From contig NZ_CP058669.1 in NCBI RefSeq assembly GCF_014323565.1, forward strand, positions 1,143,501 through 1,207,500: DNA of 64,000 nt, read 5' to 3'. The translations under genes were made by a program, and so were the position numbers. The notes beneath the pieces were generated by a model. It worked only from the letters and a program-made list of their open reading frames with translations. It was not told where the DNA came from and made no database searches. Of the stretch, positions 17,918 through 27,866 are shown in pieces (within the stretch, counting starts at the first letter, position 1; every line of letters begins with the position of its first letter). This stretch comes from Hyphobacterium sp. CCMP332 (lineage in GTDB: Bacteria > Pseudomonadota > Alphaproteobacteria > Caulobacterales > Maricaulaceae).

Positions 17918-18071
17918 GAACTCCCCCGCTCGCGCATAAGGTGAATACATTACGTAAGCGACTTATAATTGCAAGCAGGAGTGGTGTGTTGACACGCCTG
18001 TTAGGCTACATCAGTTTCCGCCGCCATTTACCGGGCTTTTTTCCCGGCCAGAATTATCCGGAAGTTATTGA

Positions 18072-20645
18072 ATGAACGTCGTTGTCGTCGAATCGCCTGC
18101 CAAAGCCAAAACCATCGAAAAGTATCTGGGAAAAGACTTTCAGGTCTTTGCCAGCTTCGGTCATGTCCGCGATTTGCCTGCAAAGGACGGGTCCGTAAAA
18201 CCCGACGAAGATTTCGAAATGACGTGGGAAGTTGATGCGCAATCCCAAAAACGCGTCAAGGCCATAGCGGATGCTGTCAAAGGCGCGGATCGCCTCGTTC
18301 TGGCGACTGACCCGGATCGCGAAGGCGAAGCCATTTCATGGCACTTGCTGGAGGCGCTGACCAAGCGCCGCGTCCTGAAAGATGTCGAAGTCCAGCGCGT
18401 GGCGTTCAACGCCATTACCAAGACGGCCATTCTGGAGGCCATGAAGCATCCCCGTGCCGTGGATATGGAATTGGTGGAAGCCTATCTCGCGCGGCGGGCG
18501 CTGGATTATCTGGTGGGCTTCACCTTGTCGCCCGTGCTCTGGCGCAAACTGCCCGGCGCGCGGTCCGCCGGTCGCGTGCAATCGGTGGCACTGCGCATTG
18601 TTTGTGATCGCGAACTGGAAATCGAAAAATTCCGCTCTGAAGAATACTGGACCGTAGATGCGGATATGGTCTCCGGCGGCAGCCAGCCCTTCCGTGCAAG
18701 GATGGTCCAGTTCGACGGCCAGAAGCTGGGCAAACTGTCGATCAAGGATCGCGCCATGGCGACTGCGGCAGCCGAAGCCATCAAGGCCGCTGACCTGACA
18801 ATCGGAGCCGTGGAAGCCAAACCGGCCAAGCGAAATCCCGGACCACCATTCACGACATCGACCCTGCAGCAGGAAGCCTCGCGTAAGCTTGGCTTCAATG
18901 CGCAACGCACCATGCGAACAGCGCAAAAGCTCTATGAGGGCGTTAATATTGGCGGCGAGACCGTAGGCCTCATCACCTATATGCGGACGGACGGCGTCGA
19001 TATGGCGCCCGAAGCCATTTCTCAGGTTCGCGACGTGATCAGCAGCCGCTATGGCAGCCTCTATTCCCCCTCTTCGCCGCGTATCTACAAGTCCAAGCAG
19101 CGCAATGCCCAGGAAGCGCACGAGGCGATCCGCCCGACAAGTTTTTCGCGGGCACCGGAAGATTTGCACCTCGATGAGGATCAGCGCCGCCTGTACGAAC
19201 TCATCTGGAAGCGCGCGGTCGCCAGTCAGATGGAAAGCGCCCGTTTCGAGCGCACCACGATCGACATCCAGGACAGCAACAAGACGCTGGCGCTCAGAGC
19301 GACCGGTTCGGTCTTGTTGTTTGACGGCTTCCTGACCCTGTATCAGGAAGGCCGCGATGATGAAGACGAGGAAGGCGAAACCCGGCTACCCAAAGTCTCC
19401 AGCGGTGCCGCTGCGGAAGCGAAAAAGACCCACGCAGACCAGCACTTCACCCAGCCGCCACCGCGCTACACCGAAGCGTCTCTGGTCAAACGGCTGGAAG
19501 AGCTCGGCATTGGCCGCCCGTCGACCTATGCCTCCACCCTGTCTGTTCTGCGAGAGCGGGAATATGTCCGCATGGACAAGAACCGCTTCATTCCCGAAGA
19601 CAAGGGCCGCGTAGTCACCGCCTTCCTCGAAAAATTCTTCGAGCGCTATGTCGAATATGATTTTACCGCCAGTCTCGAAGACCAACTCGACCGCGTGTCG
19701 CGCGGCGATCTCGACTGGAAGGCTTTGCTCCGCGATTTCTGGACGGGCTTCTCCGGCGATGTCGAAAAAATCGGTGATTTGCGCATCGGCGAGGTACTGG
19801 AAGCGCTCAACGAAGCATTGGCGCCCCACATCTTCCCGGAAAAGGAAGACGGTTCGGATCCGCGTCTTTGCCCGTCCTGCAACAAGGGACGGCTGTCGAT
19901 TCGGTTGGGCAAATTCGGTGCCTTCCTCGGCTGCGACAATTACCCGGACTGCAAATTCACCCGCCCCCTTGGCGCAACGGAAGACAACGGCATGGCCGAG
20001 GGCGATGGCGCGCTCGGTGAGGATCCGGCCAGCGGAGAAACCGTTTATCTGAAGGACGGTCGCTTTGGCCCCTATGTCGAACTGGCTTTGCCAGGGGAGG
20101 AAAAGCCCAAGCGTTCCTCCATCCCGAAAGGCTGGTCGAAAGACGAACTCGATCTGGAAAAGGCGCTGAAGCTTCTGTCACTCCCGCGCACTGTGGGCGC
20201 GCACCCGGAAGATGGCGAGATCATCGAAGCCGGACTGGGCCGCTACGGACCTTTTGTGAAGCATGGCCGCCTCTATGCAAACCTGCCCAATATCGAAGAA
20301 GTCTTTGAAATCGGCCTCAATCGCGCGGTAACGGTTCTGGCCGAGAAAAAGGCCACGCGCGGCGCACCGCAAGCCCTGAAGGAGCTGGGTGAGCATGAGG
20401 GTGAGCCGGTTCGCGTGATGAGCGGCCGTTATGGCCCCTACATCAAGTACAAGAAAATCAACGCCACACTGCCGAAAGGTACCGATCCGGAAACAATCGA
20501 TCTGGAAACAGCGATGAAGCTGGTGGCAGAAAAAGAAGCCAAGGGCGGCAAGAAACCGGCTCGCAAAAAGGCCCCGGCCAAGAAAAAACCGGCCGCCAAA
20601 AAGAAGGCTCCGGCAAAGAAAAAGGCGGCACCGAAGAAAGCGTGA
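18072..20645 (+). CDS. topA: DNA topoisomerase I
   Basis: The 857-residue type IA topoisomerase relaxes negative supercoils. It begins with the TOPRIM domain (VVVESPAKAKTIEKYLG; DPDREGE near 80). It has the active-site tyrosine in ITYMRTDG (about 300), one topoisomerase zinc finger (CPSC...CDNYPDC, about 597-625), repeated GRYGPY-type C-terminal motifs, and a Lys/Ala/Pro-rich tail of about 30 residues. Such tails are common in alphaproteobacterial TopA. The stop overlaps the rnr start (GTGA), so the two are coupled. Confidence 0.97.
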   Translation: MNVVVVESPAKAKTIEKYLGKDFQVFASFGHVRDLPAKDGSVKPDEDFEMTWEVDAQSQKRVKAIADAVKGADRLVLATDPDREGEAISWHLLEALTKRRVLKDVEVQRVAFNAITKTAILEAMKHPRAVDMELVEAYLARRALDYLVGFTLSPVLWRKLPGARSAGRVQSVALRIVCDRELEIEKFRSEEYWTVDADMVSGGSQPFRARMVQFDGQKLGKLSIKDRAMATAAAEAIKAADLTIGAVEAKPAKRNPGPPFTTSTLQQEASRKLGFNAQRTMRTAQKLYEGVNIGGETVGLITYMRTDGVDMAPEAISQVRDVISSRYGSLYSPSSPRIYKSKQRNAQEAHEAIRPTSFSRAPEDLHLDEDQRRLYELIWKRAVASQMESARFERTTIDIQDSNKTLALRATGSVLLFDGFLTLYQEGRDDEDEEGETRLPKVSSGAAAEAKKTHADQHFTQPPPRYTEASLVKRLEELGIGRPSTYASTLSVLREREYVRMDKNRFIPEDKGRVVTAFLEKFFERYVEYDFTASLEDQLDRVSRGDLDWKALLRDFWTGFSGDVEKIGDLRIGEVLEALNEALAPHIFPEKEDGSDPRLCPSCNKGRLSIRLGKFGAFLGCDNYPDCKFTRPLGATEDNGMAEGDGALGEDPASGETVYLKDGRFGPYVELALPGEEKPKRSSIPKGWSKDELDLEKALKLLSLPRTVGAHPEDGEIIEAGLGRYGPFVKHGRLYANLPNIEEVFEIGLNRAVTVLAEKKATRGAPQALKELGEHEGEPVRVMSGRYGPYIKYKKINATLPKGTDPETIDLETAMKLVAEKEAKGGKKPARKKAPAKKKPAAKKKAPAKKKAAPKKA

Positions 20646-22906
20646 GTGGCAAAAACAAATCCGACCCATCCGGATTCACGCGCGAAGCGCTGATTGAAGC
20701 CATTCGGCTGGGCCGCGGCGAGTTTGGCAAACGCGAAATTGTCCGCGCCTTGCGGCTGAAGGGCGACGACAAGATTGCCCTCAAATTCGCGCTCCGGGAA
20801 ATGCTCGATGAAGGCGTGATCCGGAAGGAAGGCCGAAGCGGTTTTGCTCTTACCGAAGCCCTGCCCAGCGTCATGGTGGTTGTCATTCATGACCGGGACA
20901 CAGATGGCGAACTGCTGGCCCGCCCCGAAAAATCCCGCGATGATCCGCCCCTGATCCGCCTCGCACCCGGCGAAGGTGCCGGCGGGGCGGGCAGCAGCGC
21001 ACTTGGCATAGGTGATCGCGCGCTTGTCCGCATCGAGCCAGAGGGGGACGGCAGCTACGAAGCCCGTCTGATCCGCAAGCTCGGACAAAGTGCGCATAAA
21101 ATCCTGTGTGTTCTGTCCAAGGGCAAGGGTGCGCCCCGCCTCAAGCCCGTGGATCGCCGCAGCCGCCATGAACTGGTTCCGGCCAAGGGCGAAGCGGCCA
21201 AGGCAAAGGATGGCGATCTCGTTATCTGCCGGATCGGCCGCGAACATCATCATGGCTTGAAAAGCGGCATTATCGAGGAGGTCGTTGGCGATGTGAATTC
21301 GCCCGGCGCGGGCAGTCTGATCGCCCTCCACTCGCACGGGATCGAAACCGGTTTCAAGGATGAAGAGCTCGCTGAAGTCGAAAAGCTGAAACCCGTCACA
21401 ATGGGTGATCGCACGGACCTGCGCGATACGCCGCTGATTACAATCGACCCGGAAGACGCGCGCGACCATGACGATGCCGTCTGGGCGGCTCCGGACACCG
21501 ACCCGAAGAATGAAGGCGGATGGATTGTTCTCGTCGCGATTGCGGACGTATCCGCCTATGTGACATCAGGCTCGGCGCTGGACCAGGGTGCCCTGCGCCG
21601 CGGCAATTCCACCTATTTGCCAGACCGTGTCGTCCCGATGTTGCCCGAACGGCTGTCGAACGATTTGTGCTCTTTGCGGGAGAAAGAGGAGCGCCCCTGC
21701 CTCGCGGTGCGCATGATCTTCGACAAGGATGGCAACAAGCGCGGGCACACCTTTATCCGAGGATGGATGCGCTCCGCCGCCAAGCTCGCCTATGGCGAGG
21801 CACAGGACGCCATTGACGGGCGCAGCAGCCCGAAGGGTGAGCCCCTCCTCGAAAACGTGCTGAAGCCACTCTGGGGCGCTTACAGGGCGCTAGCTGCGGC
21901 GCGCAAGCGCCGCGGTGCGCTCGAAATCGACGCCCCGGAACGCCGCGTCCGGATTGGTGAAGACGGCAAGATAAAGGAGATCGAGACGCGTGAGCGCTTT
22001 GATGCCCACAAGCTGATCGAAGAATGCATGATCCAGGCGAATGTCTGCGCGGCAGAAACGCTGGAGCAAAAAGGCCGGCCTTTGATCTACCGGGCGCACG
22101 AACCACCCAGCCTCGAGAAAATGGATGCGCTGGCCGACTTTCTGCAAACCATTGATATGAAATGGTCGCGCGGCGAGCCCCCCCGCCCGGACCGCTTCAA
22201 CCGTCTGTTGGAGCAGGCCAAAGGCGGCGAACATTATGAAACCGTCAACGAGGTGGTTCTGCGCTCTCAGTCGCAAGCCGTCTATTCGACGGAGAACCCC
22301 GGACACTACGGGCTCAATCTGCGTAAATATGCGCATTTCACCTCTCCCATCCGCCGATATGCGGACCTGACCGTTCACCGCGCCCTGATCCGGGGCTGCA
22401 AGCTCGGCAAGGACGGCCAGACTGAAGGCGAGGCCAGCCAGCTGGAAGCCATCGCCGAGGACATTACCGCGCTGGAACGCCGATCAATGGCCGCAGAGCG
22501 CGATGCCACGGACCGGTATATCGCGCTCTATCTTGCCGAACGTGTCGGCAACGAATTTGAAGGCCGGATTACCGGCGTCACCCGCTTTGGTCTCTTTGTA
22601 AGGCTGCATGAAACAGGCGCGGACGGGCTCGTCCCGATCAGCCGCCTCGGCGATGAACGTTTTCATCATGATGAAGCCCTTCATGCGCTGATTGGCCAGT
22701 ATTCCCGCGATATGTACCGGCTCGGTCGCTCCGTGACGGTGCGGCTGGATGAAGCCACGCCCGTCACCGGAGGTCTGCTGTTCGATATGCTGACGCCGCC
22801 GGAAAAAGGTCCGCGCCAGTCTCCGCGCGGCCGTGGCAAGCCTCAAGGGGGACGGCCGCAATCCTCCTTCAAACGCCAGCCCCGAAAAAAGGGGCGCCGC
22901 AGATGA
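20642..22906 (+). CDS. rnr: ribonuclease R
   Basis: This 754-residue 3'-5' exoribonuclease degrades structured RNA. Order of domains: an N-terminal winged-helix-like region (about 5-75), cold-shock/OB domains, the RNB catalytic core with the DPEDARDHDDAV metal-binding motif (about 279-290), the S1 domain (about 635-715), and a basic Gly/Arg/Lys-rich tail. The start is GTG at 20642 overlapping the topA stop. It also overlaps the downstream Nudix gene by four bases. Confidence 0.96.
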   Translation: MSGKNKSDPSGFTREALIEAIRLGRGEFGKREIVRALRLKGDDKIALKFALREMLDEGVIRKEGRSGFALTEALPSVMVVVIHDRDTDGELLARPEKSRDDPPLIRLAPGEGAGGAGSSALGIGDRALVRIEPEGDGSYEARLIRKLGQSAHKILCVLSKGKGAPRLKPVDRRSRHELVPAKGEAAKAKDGDLVICRIGREHHHGLKSGIIEEVVGDVNSPGAGSLIALHSHGIETGFKDEELAEVEKLKPVTMGDRTDLRDTPLITIDPEDARDHDDAVWAAPDTDPKNEGGWIVLVAIADVSAYVTSGSALDQGALRRGNSTYLPDRVVPMLPERLSNDLCSLREKEERPCLAVRMIFDKDGNKRGHTFIRGWMRSAAKLAYGEAQDAIDGRSSPKGEPLLENVLKPLWGAYRALAAARKRRGALEIDAPERRVRIGEDGKIKEIETRERFDAHKLIEECMIQANVCAAETLEQKGRPLIYRAHEPPSLEKMDALADFLQTIDMKWSRGEPPRPDRFNRLLEQAKGGEHYETVNEVVLRSQSQAVYSTENPGHYGLNLRKYAHFTSPIRRYADLTVHRALIRGCKLGKDGQTEGEASQLEAIAEDITALERRSMAAERDATDRYIALYLAERVGNEFEGRITGVTRFGLFVRLHETGADGLVPISRLGDERFHHDEALHALIGQYSRDMYRLGRSVTVRLDEATPVTGGLLFDMLTPPEKGPRQSPRGRGKPQGGRPQSSFKRQPRKKGRRR

Positions 22907-23571
22907 CGGCGCCGAAAGGCAAAGCCCTGCGGCCAAAACTGGCAGGCACCCTGATCCTAACCCGGCAGTCAGCGCGCGGCCAGGAAATCCTGATGGGCAA
23001 GCGCTCGACCCGACACGTCTTCATGCCCGAGCAATACGTCTTCCCGGGCGGGCGCGTCGATCGTGCTGACAGCTATGCGCCGCTGGCCGGCATGTTCGAG
23101 GGCGAGGATCTGGACTGCATGTGCCGGGTCCTGACCGAGCGGCGCGCGCGGGCGGCCGCAGCAGCCGCCATTCGCGAGACCGCCGAGGAAGCCGGTTATC
23201 TGGTCGGAAGTGAAGGCAAGGTCTCGTCCCGGCATCGCAACTGGGCCCCGTTCCGCAAATCCAACATCCAGCCGGACGCGTCCGCCTTGCGCGTGATTGC
23301 GCGCGCGATAACGCCTCCGGGCCGGGTCCGCCGGTTCGATGCCTGGTTCTTTCAGGCCGATGCCGAAAGCGCTGTCGCGGGCAGGGTCAAACGCGAGACC
23401 GACGAGCTGATTGATATCCGCTGGGTCACGCGCGCAGAAGCCGAAACCCTGCCGCTTCCCCATGTCACGCGGTTTGTACTGGGCGAGCTGGATCGCCGTC
23501 AGGCGGACCCTGCAAAACGTCCAAGGCACATCAGAGAATTGGCAAGACGGATGCAGATCGATCCGTTATAG
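22903..23571 (+). CDS. Nudix hydrolase
   Basis: A 222-residue protein with a Nudix domain in its N-terminal two thirds. The Nudix box is read as FPGGRVDRAD ahead of an insertion and then AAIRETAEEAGYL (RExxEExG, about residues 88-100). The insertion between the first Gly and the helix is longer than in compact Nudix enzymes, as in coenzyme A- or NUDT19-type members (inferred). The substrate is unknown. The ATG overlaps the rnr stop, so it is the third gene of a topA-rnr-nudix operon. Confidence 0.88.
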   Translation: MTAPKGKALRPKLAGTLILTRQSARGQEILMGKRSTRHVFMPEQYVFPGGRVDRADSYAPLAGMFEGEDLDCMCRVLTERRARAAAAAAIRETAEEAGYLVGSEGKVSSRHRNWAPFRKSNIQPDASALRVIARAITPPGRVRRFDAWFFQADAESAVAGRVKRETDELIDIRWVTRAEAETLPLPHVTRFVLGELDRRQADPAKRPRHIRELARRMQIDPL

Positions 23572-23578
23572 CGCGCCC

Positions 23579-24757
23579 ATGCTTGCCCGCCTCTTCCATG
23601 TTCACGACGCCGGACGTCAACGATCCCTGATCGCCGCCATATTGTGCGCGACACTTTGCGGCTGCGGGTTTTCACTTCTGATGCCGGTTATGTCGCTCAA
23701 TCTTGAAGCCATGACGGGTTCGGGAAAACTGATTGGCCTTTTCGGGGCCGCCGCCGCCTTGTCGACGGTAATCGCCAGCCCGTTCGCGCCGCGGCTCATG
23801 TCGCTGATTTCTGGCCGCAAGCTGATCATTATCGCCCTGCTTCTCACGGCAATTTCGCACCCCATCTTCCCGCTGGTGCCCGATGTCGGCGTCTGGTTTC
23901 TCGTCCGCTTCCTGTCGGGCATGGCGATCACCATCGTCTTCGTGGCGTCCGAGACCTGGATCAATCAGATCGCTCCGCCCGAACGGCGGGCGACCATCCT
24001 CGGCCTGTATGCGACCGCACTGGCGGCGGGTTTCGGGACGGGCGGATTACTGCTGGCTGCCGTCGGCTCGGAAGGCTGGTCGCCCTGGGTGGCAGGCAGC
24101 CTGCTTTTTGCCATAGGTGCCCTGCCGATTGCCTTTCTCCGGGGTCCGGATATCGCACCGCCGGATCTGGAGCACACGACTGCAAGATCCATGTTGCGAG
24201 CCGCCTGGATGGCACCGGCCGCCATTGGCGCCGGCCTTTTGTTCGGCGCAACCGAGCAGAGCTTCTTTGCGGTGTTTCCAGTTTACGCTGAACGCGTCGG
24301 ACTGATGGATGCCCAAATCGGCTTCATGATGGCGGCGGGTGCAATGGGCGGGATTGCCCTACAGGCCCTGCTGGGACGCATTGCCGACCGTGTCGGGCGC
24401 CTGCGGGTGGCCTTTTTCGCCACATTGGTTTGCCTGACCGGCCCGCTCTTTATCTATTTCGCCAGTGATTATGCCCTGGCGCTATATGGCGTGATGTTCT
24501 TTTACGTCGGCGTCGCGACAGGGCTATATACGCTGGGCCTGGCGCTGATCGGCGAGCGTTTCGACGGGGGCTCGCTGGCCGCAGCAAACGCGACCTTCAT
24601 CATGGCTTACGGGGTTGGTTCGCTGGCAGGACCTGCGCTGGGCGGTGCGGCTATGGATATAATCGATCCCCATGGCCTGTTGATCGTGACCAGCGGTTTT
24701 GCGCTCATCTATCTGGTCTTTCTGGGCTACCGCCATTTCACGCGCACAACCAGTTGA
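23579..24757 (+). CDS. MFS transporter
   Basis: A 392-residue membrane protein with about 12 hydrophobic helices and a central cytoplasmic loop near residue 190. It resembles the YcaD/sugar-drug group of the major facilitator superfamily (GRIADRVGRLRVA loop between helices in the second half). The ATG at 23579 was chosen because upstream in-frame sequence lies within the Nudix gene and is not hydrophobic. It follows the Nudix gene by 7 bp. The transported compound is unknown. Confidence 0.88.
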   Translation: MLARLFHVHDAGRQRSLIAAILCATLCGCGFSLLMPVMSLNLEAMTGSGKLIGLFGAAAALSTVIASPFAPRLMSLISGRKLIIIALLLTAISHPIFPLVPDVGVWFLVRFLSGMAITIVFVASETWINQIAPPERRATILGLYATALAAGFGTGGLLLAAVGSEGWSPWVAGSLLFAIGALPIAFLRGPDIAPPDLEHTTARSMLRAAWMAPAAIGAGLLFGATEQSFFAVFPVYAERVGLMDAQIGFMMAAGAMGGIALQALLGRIADRVGRLRVAFFATLVCLTGPLFIYFASDYALALYGVMFFYVGVATGLYTLGLALIGERFDGGSLAAANATFIMAYGVGSLAGPALGGAAMDIIDPHGLLIVTSGFALIYLVFLGYRHFTRTTS

Positions 24758-24781
24758 CACCTGCGTTCCTGTGCGTATGTT
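24754..24781 (+). promoter_or_regulatory. candidate sigma70-type promoter of rpmG
   Basis: TTGACA at 24754-24759 and TATGTT at 24776-24781 are separated by 16 bases, and the rpmG start is at 24843, leaving a leader of about 55 bases. The -35 box overlaps the stop codon of the upstream MFS gene. The match is good for an alphaproteobacterial housekeeping promoter but has not been tested. Confidence 0.5.
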
Positions 24782-24842
24782 CCGCGCCTCTTGCGACCGG
24801 AATATTCCGGCGTGATCGTCATGTGCATCAGGGAATTTCGTC

Positions 24843-25010
24843 ATGGCTAAGCCGACAACCATCAAAATCCGTCTGAACTCCACGGCGGGGACCGGCTATT
24901 TCTACGTGACCAAGAAAAACGCCCGTACCATGACCGAGAAAATGGTCGTCCGGAAATATGACCCGGTCGTCAAAAAGCACGTCGAATTCAAAGAAGGCAA
25001 AATCAAGTAG
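24843..25010 (+). CDS. rpmG: 50S ribosomal protein L33
   Basis: A 55-residue basic protein with the L33 pattern: [26 protein letters not shown], and [17 protein letters not shown]. It belongs to the zinc-independent (cysteine-free) L33 type. A leader with AGGGAATT precedes the ATG. It is convergent with pleD, 19 bp away. It was too short for a generic length cut-off but is unmistakable. Confidence 0.97.
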   Translation: MAKPTTIKIRLNSTAGTGYFYVTKKNARTMTEKMVVRKYDPVVKKHVEFKEGKIK

Positions 25011-25029
25011 TCTGACGACTCTTGAGCTT

Positions 25030-26406
25030 TCAGGCCGCTCGGCTGGGCTTTTGATCTGACATCACACAATTCCGGCCTGCCGCCTTTGCGCGGTAGAGGG
25101 CCTCATCGGCGCGCCGCATAACGGTGTCCACATCGTCGCCTGGCCGGATTTCCGCGACCCCGATCGAGACCGTGACGTCCAGCATTTCTGCGGCGCCCGG
25201 CAAGCGGAATGGGGCTTCAGCGACACCGGCGCGCAGGCGCTCTGCCCCGGCTTGCGCCTCGGACATGGGGGCGTCCGGCATGAGAACCACAAATTCCTCT
25301 CCGCCATAGCGGGCCGCAAGGTCCACCGCGCGCAACCGCGACCTCAACCGGGTCGCAAATTCGATCAGAACGCCGTCACCCGCCTCATGCCCGTAAGTGT
25401 CGTTCACCCGTTTGAAATGGTCGAGATCGGCAATCACCACAGACGCTGATGTCTCGCCGGACGCCACCATTTCAGCGACCTGCTGCAAACGCGACGAGAT
25501 ATACCGCCGGTTATGAAGCTGGGTCAGAGGGTCAGTAATCGCCATTTCCAGGCTGTCTTCCAGACGCTCCCGGAGCGTGTCAGCATAGCGTTTCCGGCGT
25601 AGCTGGGTCCAGATTCGCGCATTCAGCTCACCGCGATCGACCGGACGGTGAACAATATCATTCACGCCAAGATCCAGTGCGCGAACAGACCGGCTCACCT
25701 CGTCCGGATCAACAATCGCCAGAATTGGCATTTGCCGCGTTTCGGAATTCGCCCTTATGCGCGCGCAAACGCGCAAGGCATCGTACGCTTTTGTCGTGAG
25801 GTCGATCAGCGCCAGATCATAACCATTGGCCGACCGGGCAATCGCTTCCGCCGGATCCGTTTCCGTATCGACTATCGCCTGCGTCGGCAATTTGCTGCTC
25901 AGGTGCGTGGCGATGCGTTCCTCACCGGCGATCAGCAAGATGCGGGCATCCTGCAAAGCGTCCGGTTCGCTATCCACCGGAGAGAGGCCGCGCTCCTCGA
26001 CCTTTTCTTCACGCAGGCGCAATTCATCCAGCAGCACCTTCAGTCGCAACAGCGAGCGGATGCGCGCAAAGAGCGGCAGATTATCGACGGGCTTTGTCAG
26101 GAAGTCGTCAGCGCCAGCCTCCAGTCCACGAACGCGGTCCTCTGGCTGGTCCAGTGCCGTCACCATAACAACCGGAATATGGCGTGTCCGGCGATCGGCC
26201 TTGAGGCGGCGGCAGGTTTCAAATCCATCCAGCCCCGGCATCATGACATCCAGCAGGATCACATCGGGCTGTTCCGCGAGGGCGCACTCAATGGCGGCCT
26301 GGCCGCTGGTTGCCGTCACGACGTCGAAATACTCGGCTCTCAGTTTGGCTTCAAGCAGGCGGACATTGGCTTCCTGGTCATCAACAACAAGGACGCGCGC
26401 ACTCAT
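25030..26406 (-). CDS. pleD: PleD-type diguanylate cyclase response regulator
   Basis: The 458-residue protein has two receiver domains (about 3-120, with Asp53 in [10 protein letters not shown], and about 153-270) followed by a GGDEF domain (about 285-450). The active motif is GGEEF, and the allosteric I-site RAVD lies five residues before it, so it should make cyclic di-GMP and be product-inhibited. In Caulobacter, PleD drives the swarmer-to-stalked transition. Here it overlaps divK by four bases, the same pairing as in Caulobacter. Confidence 0.95.
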   Translation of the reverse strand: MSARVLVVDDQEANVRLLEAKLRAEYFDVVTATSGQAAIECALAEQPDVILLDVMMPGLDGFETCRRLKADRRTRHIPVVMVTALDQPEDRVRGLEAGADDFLTKPVDNLPLFARIRSLLRLKVLLDELRLREEKVEERGLSPVDSEPDALQDARILLIAGEERIATHLSSKLPTQAIVDTETDPAEAIARSANGYDLALIDLTTKAYDALRVCARIRANSETRQMPILAIVDPDEVSRSVRALDLGVNDIVHRPVDRGELNARIWTQLRRKRYADTLRERLEDSLEMAITDPLTQLHNRRYISSRLQQVAEMVASGETSASVVIADLDHFKRVNDTYGHEAGDGVLIEFATRLRSRLRAVDLAARYGGEEFVVLMPDAPMSEAQAGAERLRAGVAEAPFRLPGAAEMLDVTVSIGVAEIRPGDDVDTVMRRADEALYRAKAAGRNCVMSDQKPSRAA

Positions 26407-26780
26407 GCCGCCTCCTCACCAAGAAAACCCCGAATCGTCTCTATGAAAACCGAAATACTGATGGGCTTGGACATATAGGCTTCGCACCCGCCCTCGCGGA
26501 TGCGTTCTTCATCGCCCTTCATCGCAAAAGCGGTGACGGCAATGACCGGAATCGATGACAGATCATCGTCATCTTTCAGCCACTTGGTGACTTCCAGACC
26601 GGAAACTTCCGGCAATTGAATGTCCATGAGAATGAGATCAGGAGAATGTTCCCGCGCCAGATCCAGCGCGTTCAGACCATTATTCGTACCAACAGTCTCG
26701 TAGCCATGAGCTTCGAGCAAGTCGGAAAAGAGCTTCATATTGAGCTCGTTGTCCTCGACTATGAGAACCTTTTTGGGCAT
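26403..26780 (-). CDS. divK: single-domain response regulator DivK
   Basis: A stand-alone receiver domain of 125 residues with acidic pocket ED near the start (VEDNELN), phospho-acceptor Asp in [10 protein letters not shown], a Thr in AVTAFAM, and the conserved Lys in SKPIS. The sequence and its overlap with pleD identify it as DivK, which relays DivJ/PleC phosphorylation to control DivL-CckA-CtrA in the cell cycle. The ATG at 26780 is preferred (CAGGTC before it); an upstream in-frame ATG at 26792 would add four residues. Confidence 0.93.
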   Translation of the reverse strand: MPKKVLIVEDNELNMKLFSDLLEAHGYETVGTNNGLNALDLAREHSPDLILMDIQLPEVSGLEVTKWLKDDDDLSSIPVIAVTAFAMKGDEERIREGGCEAYMSKPISISVFIETIRGFLGEEAA

Positions 26781-26963
26781 GACCTGAAGCATGACACCGC
26801 CGCATTCCCGTTGCTAGGGCACGTCATTGCGCACCCTGTTTCACCCCGTAAGCACTTAAGCAGATGATCCTTAATCAAGGATGAGTCGGCGCCGAACTTT
26901 TCTCCTTTCCCGGAACAAGATAAGAACGGCAATATTAATCATAACCCGGGCAAGGGCGAAAGC

Positions 26964-27866
26964 ATGATTCGAATCGGCGTGGATCTGGGCGGCACAAAAA
27001 CCGAAGTTGCCGCAATCGATTCGAATGGCCAGACACGCTATTCCGTGCGGGAGGCCACGCCCGATCAATATGAATCCAAAATCCGCCTGATCGCGAAGCT
27101 GGTGCGATCGACTGAAGAATCCCTGCAAAGTGATTCGCTTTCGGTCGGCATCGGCCATCCCGGCTCCATCAATCCGGCCACCGGTCTGATCCGGAATTCC
27201 AACTCCGCGGCGCTCAATGGCCGCGCGCTCGACAAGGATCTTGCGACGGCACTGAACCGTCCCGTGCGCTGCGCCAACGACGCCAATTGCTTTGCCCTGT
27301 CAGAGGCGGTCGACGGGGCCGGGCAAGGCGCAAAATCCGTGTTCGGCGTGATTCTCGGCACCGGTGTCGGCGGCGGTCTGGTTCTGAATAATTGTCTGCA
27401 CGAAGGTCATGGCCTGCTGGGCGGGGAATGGGGTCATACCTCCCTGCCCTGGCCATCGGTCGACGAAGCACCGGGACCGCCCTGCAAGTGCGGATTGCGA
27501 GGCTGTATCGAAAGCTGGATTTCCGGCCCGGCCCTGACTGCAGATCATCAGCGGCGCAGCGGCGAAGCCCTCACCGGCGAACAAATCCTCGACAGGGCGC
27601 GCGCCGGTGATCCGGCTGCTGAGGCGTCGCTGGATCGCTTTCAGGACCGCCTCGCACGCGGCCTCGCCACCATTGTCAACATCGTTGACCCCGAAGTGAT
27701 CGTTCTGGGTGGCGGGTTGTCCAACATTCCGGGCCTGGCAGAAAAAACAGGCCAGCGTCTGCCCGGCTATGTCTTCAGCGATCAGGTCACAACGCGAATC
27801 GTCAGGAATACGCACGGAGACAGCTCCGGCGTCCGGGGTGCAGCATGGCTCTGGCCCCTGACATGA
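26964..27866 (+). CDS. ROK-family sugar kinase (fructokinase/N-acetylglucosamine kinase-like)
   Basis: A 300-residue kinase of the ROK family: ATP loop GVDLGGTKTE at residues 5-14, the catalytic Asp in CANDANCFAL (about 93-102), the GTGVGGG motif (about 130), and the zinc-binding H-x9-C-x-C-x4-C-like segment (CKCGLRGCIE). It phosphorylates a hexose such as fructose, mannose or GlcNAc; which one cannot be decided. It overlaps the dinB start by four bases. Confidence 0.87.
   Translation: MIRIGVDLGGTKTEVAAIDSNGQTRYSVREATPDQYESKIRLIAKLVRSTEESLQSDSLSVGIGHPGSINPATGLIRNSNSAALNGRALDKDLATALNRPVRCANDANCFALSEAVDGAGQGAKSVFGVILGTGVGGGLVLNNCLHEGHGLLGGEWGHTSLPWPSVDEAPGPPCKCGLRGCIESWISGPALTADHQRRSGEALTGEQILDRARAGDPAAEASLDRFQDRLARGLATIVNIVDPEVIVLGGGLSNIPGLAEKTGQRLPGYVFSDQVTTRIVRNTHGDSSGVRGAAWLWPLT

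Noticed and set aside
26856-26874. CtrA-like TTAA pair upstream of divK
   Set aside because: The two TTAA words are 11 bases apart, whereas the CtrA consensus has 7. A similar pair at 4152-4171 is 12 apart.
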